A DNA stretch of 64,000 nucleotides from Litoditis marina (lineage: Eukaryota > Nematoda > Chromadorea > Rhabditida > Rhabditidae), in contig CAXIWQ010000074.1 in NCBI GenBank assembly GCA_964036275.1, positions 1-64,000 of the forward strand, written 5' to 3'. The position numbers and the translations under genes are program-made. Shown piece by piece: positions 62,657-64,000 of this stretch; position 1 is the first letter of the stretch; each line of letters begins with the position of its first letter. The notes below the pieces were generated by a model. The model ran no database searches. It had not been told where the DNA came from and saw nothing but the letters and a program-made list of their open reading frames with translations.

Positions 62657-64000
62657 TTGCAGCTACAGAAAAAAGTTCATACGGCTATCAAGTCTGTTGC
62701 TCCCAGCTACAAAAACCTGATACGACAATCTATTCTGTGGCGCACAGCCACAAAAGAGAAATTAACGCGGTTATTACCTCTTTGCCTTGCAGCTACAGAA
62801 AAAAGTTCATACGGCTATCAAGTCTGTTGCTCCCAGCTACAAAAACCTAATACGACTTTATATTCTGTGGCGCACAGCCACAAAAGACAAATTAACGCGG
62901 TTATTGACTCTTTGCCGTGCAGCTACAGGAAAGAGGTTATACGGCTATCAAGTATGTTGCTCCCAGCTACAAAAACCTGATACGACTATCTATTCTGTGG
63001 CGCACAGCCACAAAATACGAATTAACGCGGTTATCGACTCTTTGCCTTGCAGCTACAGAGAACAGTTCATACGGCTATCAAATCTGTTGCTCCCAGCTAC
63101 AAAAACCTAATACGACAATCTATTCTGTGGCGCACAGCCACAAAACACGAAATATCGCGGTTATCGACTTGTTGGCTTGCAGCTACAGAGAAAAGTTCAT
63201 ACGGCTATCAAGTCTGTTGCTCCCAGCTACAAAAACCTGATACGACAATCTATTCTGTGGCGCACAGCCACAAAAGACAAATTAACGCGGTTATTACTTC
63301 TTTGCCTTGCAGCTACAGAAAAAAGTTCATACGGCCATCAAGTCTGTTGCTCCCAGCTACAAAAACCTAATACGACTTTATATTCTGTGGCGCACAGCCA
63401 CAAAAGACAAATTAACGCGGTTGTTGACTCTTTGCCGTGCAGCTACAGGAAAAAGGTTATACGGCTACCAAGTATGTTGCTCCCAGCTACAAAAACCTGA
63501 TACGACTATCTATTCTGTGGCCCACAGCCACAAAATACGAATTGACGCGGTTATCGACTCTTTGCCTTGCAGCTACAGAGAACAGTTCATACGGCTATCA
63601 AATCTGTTGCTCCCAGCTACAAAAACCTAATACGACAATCTATTCTGTGGCGCACAGCCACAAAATACAAATTATCGCGGTTATCGACTTGTTGGCTTGC
63701 AGCTACAGAGAAAAGTTCATACGGCTATCAATTCTGTTGCTCCCAGCTACAAAAACCTAATACGACTATATATTCTGTGGCGCACAGCCACAAAAGACGA
63801 ATTAACGCGGTTATTGACTCTTTGCCTCGCAGTTACAGAGAACATTTCATACGGCTATCAAATCTGTTGCTCCCAGCTACAAAAACCTAATACGACAATA
63901 TATTCTGTGGCGCACAGCCACAAAGACGAATTAACGCGGTTATTGACATTTTGACTTGCAGCTACAAAAAAAAAATCATACGGCTATCAAGTCTGTTGCT
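62657..64000. repeat. Domain 5 core, copy 4 (cut by the window edge)
   Basis: The first ten or so monomers of the core, matching 56,164 onward at an offset of 6,493. Private bases include CAAAAGAGAAATTAACG (about 62,753), CAGGAAAGAGGTTATACGG (about 62,926) and ATCAATTCTGTTGC (about 63,727). It keeps TACGGCTATCAAATC near 63,850, where the other copies have TACGGATATC. The array continues past base 64,000. Confidence 0.75.

Larger units (their letters stand above)
1..64000. repeat. 130-bp tandem satellite array filling the window
   Basis: The landmarks TTGCAGCTAC, ATACGGCTATC, CCCAGCTAC, TGTGGCGCACAGCCAC and AACGCGGTTAT recur in the same order and orientation about every 130 bp from the first base to the last, giving roughly 490 monomers. 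Both window edges lie inside the array. No stretch as long as one monomer departs from the pattern, so there is no gene-free non-repeat interval to describe. The first monomer is 43% GC (A 41, C 33, G 23, T 33). Monomers differ by scattered substitutions, by A-tract length and by a few short deletions. Uninterrupted satellite of this size is typical of eukaryotic heterochromatin; I know of no bacterial counterpart. The family is not one I recognise. Confidence 0.98.

Noticed and set aside
1..64000. Hundreds of + strand open frames of about 60-250 residues that look like a tandem repeat protein family
   Set aside because: They follow the 130-bp period, overlap one another in several frames, start almost only at TTG or GTG, and end at the same repeated stop. 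Longer ones (for example 1,945-2,697) arise where one-base indels move the stop out of phase. No domain, signal peptide or ribosome-binding pattern is seen, so no CDS is annotated.
1..64000. CRISPR array
   Set aside because: The repeating unit is 130 bp and continuous. There are no short identical repeats separated by unique spacers, and no cas genes.

Overview
The window is one uninterrupted tandem satellite array. A monomer of about 130 bp (range about 123-132 bp, plus a few truncated copies) repeats head to tail in one orientation from base 1 to base 64,000, roughly 490 copies, and runs off both edges. I found no gene, RNA gene, transposon, CRISPR array or unique sequence. The many open frames on the + strand are by-products of the repeat: 130 is 1 modulo 3, so a frame reads the monomer in three phases and meets the same stop every 2.5 monomers. 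Nearly all begin at TTG or GTG rather than ATG.

The monomer is itself a diverged trimer. Three blocks of 44, 41 and 45 bp each begin CAGCYACARAAA and carry a version of ATACGRCTATC followed by a T-rich TCTGTTGC-like end. The monomer also has a 6-bp-stem, 5-nt-loop inverted repeat (TGTGGC-GCACA-GCCACA).

Layout by higher-order repeat (HOR) structure: (1) 1-12,113 holds three nearly identical copies of one block, the middle one truncated, with a 513-bp tetramer marked by a 7-bp deletion. (2) 12,114-15,180 is the most diverged segment, with an old duplication at 781 bp spacing. (3) 15,181 to about 19,745 is an 11-monomer HOR (about 1,426 bp) in three full copies plus a partial one. (4) About 19,746-34,508 has overlapping duplications at 2,334-2,337, 3,637, 5,453, 1,816 and about 1,346 bp. 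(5) 34,509-64,000 alternates a conserved core (24 monomers when complete, about 3,116 bp) with tracts of a 780-bp hexamer of variable length. No single HOR length dominates, which suggests continuing local unequal exchange.

A 64-kb pure satellite points to a eukaryotic heterochromatic, pericentromeric or centromeric region; this is inference. CpG is not depleted (7 per 130 bp in the first monomer, observed/expected about 1.2), which argues against a heavily CpG-methylated germline. I do not recognise the satellite family and cannot name the organism. Centromere function is not shown, and no CENP-B box was found. HOR boundaries are limited by the spacing of diagnostic variants and are often uncertain by tens of bases.
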